Source: JABCYV01 sp035512155 | GTDB taxonomy: Bacteria; Acidobacteriota; Terriglobia; Terriglobales; Acidobacteriaceae | Reading direction: 5' to 3' | Assembly (NCBI GenBank): GCA_035512155.1 | Contig: DATKEN010000091.1 | Coordinates: 1 to 5,435 of the forward strand | DNA: 5,435 nt | The notes under the pieces: model-generated | What the model was told of the DNA's origin: nothing | The model's database searches: none | Seen by the model: only the letters and a program-made list of their open reading frames with translations | Program-made: the position numbers and the translations under genes | Shown here: positions 5,223-5,435 of the stretch, one piece after another | How the letters are laid out: every line of letters begins with the position of its first letter | How positions within the stretch are numbered: the first letter of the stretch is position 1

Positions 5223-5435
5223 TGGCCAAGGTTGCGTGTAGCACGCCGCCCAACCCCGGGTGCGGACGCCGGGGCTCCTCAGTGAGACGGCACAATGATG
5301 CGGATCGGTCACGCAATAGCTGGCCAATCTACCTCAGCCATGCTTCAAGTTACGCCGCGGACAGCGATAATAAACCGTTCCAAGAATGGACGCTTGAAAG
5401 CACGTGCATCTCCGACGGGCGATTCAACCTGTCCG
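5222..5435 (+). CDS. Uncertain open frame running off the right edge
   Basis: From ATG 5222 the frame is open for 71 codons to the window edge. Because that ATG touches the pilin terminator's T run, a start at GTG 5282 would be more sensible; neither has a good ribosome binding site. The later part (SWPIYLSHASSY, then DNKPFQEWTLESTC) reads like a plausible hydrophilic protein with about 64% G+C at third positions, better than the competing open frame from ATG 5295. No family is recognised and no function is proposed. It may be chance openness. Confidence 0.22.
   Translation, partial: MAKVACSTPPNPGCGRRGSSVRRHNDADRSRNSWPIYLSHASSYAADSDNKPFQEWTLESTCISDGRFNLS
5254..5274. repeat. GC-rich inverted repeat downstream of the pilin terminator
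   Basis: CCCCGG (5254-5259) pairs with CCGGGG (5269-5274) around a 9-base loop in an otherwise featureless stretch. There is no T run on either side, so termination is unlikely. It could be part of a dispersed palindromic repeat; copy number is unknown. Confidence 0.35.

Noticed and set aside
5295..5435. Second open plus-strand frame from ATG 5295
   Set aside because: Only 47 codons, near-random third positions and no ribosome binding site; the overlapping frame from 5222/5282 is the better candidate.

Overview
The window is bacterial DNA of moderately high G+C with short intergenic gaps. The gene types suggest Acidobacteriota (Koribacter/Terriglobia-like): a cupredoxin with a C-N-I-H-x-E-M motif fused to a beta-sandwich tail, a FecR protein with a Trp/Tyr-rich DUF6600-like region, and a type IV pilin with the NLLRARMAANES shoulder after its hydrophobic helix. 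The assignment rests on recognising protein styles; there is no rRNA or other marker gene here.

Layout: (1) 2-394, plus strand: the 3' end of a secreted copper-binding cupredoxin-like protein. (2) 395-567: a convergent gap with three adjacent palindromes (a REP-like element) and a good intrinsic terminator for the gene on the minus strand. (3) 568-3024, minus strand: an 818-residue exported FecR-domain protein with a Trp/Tyr/Gly-rich middle and a Gly/Ser/Tyr/His low-complexity tail. (4) 3025-3233: a gap with a sigma-54-like promoter for gene 3 and two hairpins at the end of gene 5. (5) 3234-4328, minus strand: a complete Rieske non-haem iron oxygenase alpha subunit resembling the choline/carnitine/glycine-betaine monooxygenase group. 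(6) 4329-4641: a divergent gap with a sigma-54-like promoter and a GACA-N5-TGTC dyad upstream of the pilin gene. (7) 4642-5163, plus strand: a complete type IV prepilin followed by a strong terminator. (8) 5214-5435: no firm gene, but one open frame runs off the right edge.

The four genes do not form an obvious pathway. Three products are exported or on the cell surface (cupredoxin, FecR/DUF6600 protein, pilin); the oxygenase is cytoplasmic and has no reductase partner in view. The most coherent thread is regulatory: both the pilin and the FecR-protein gene have a -24/-12-type site about 55 bases upstream of their preferred starts. I see no phage, IS, CRISPR or defence genes and no convincing new system. 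The items most worth a second look are the FecR/Trp-rich/low-complexity protein, the paired sigma-54-like sites and the triple-palindrome element.
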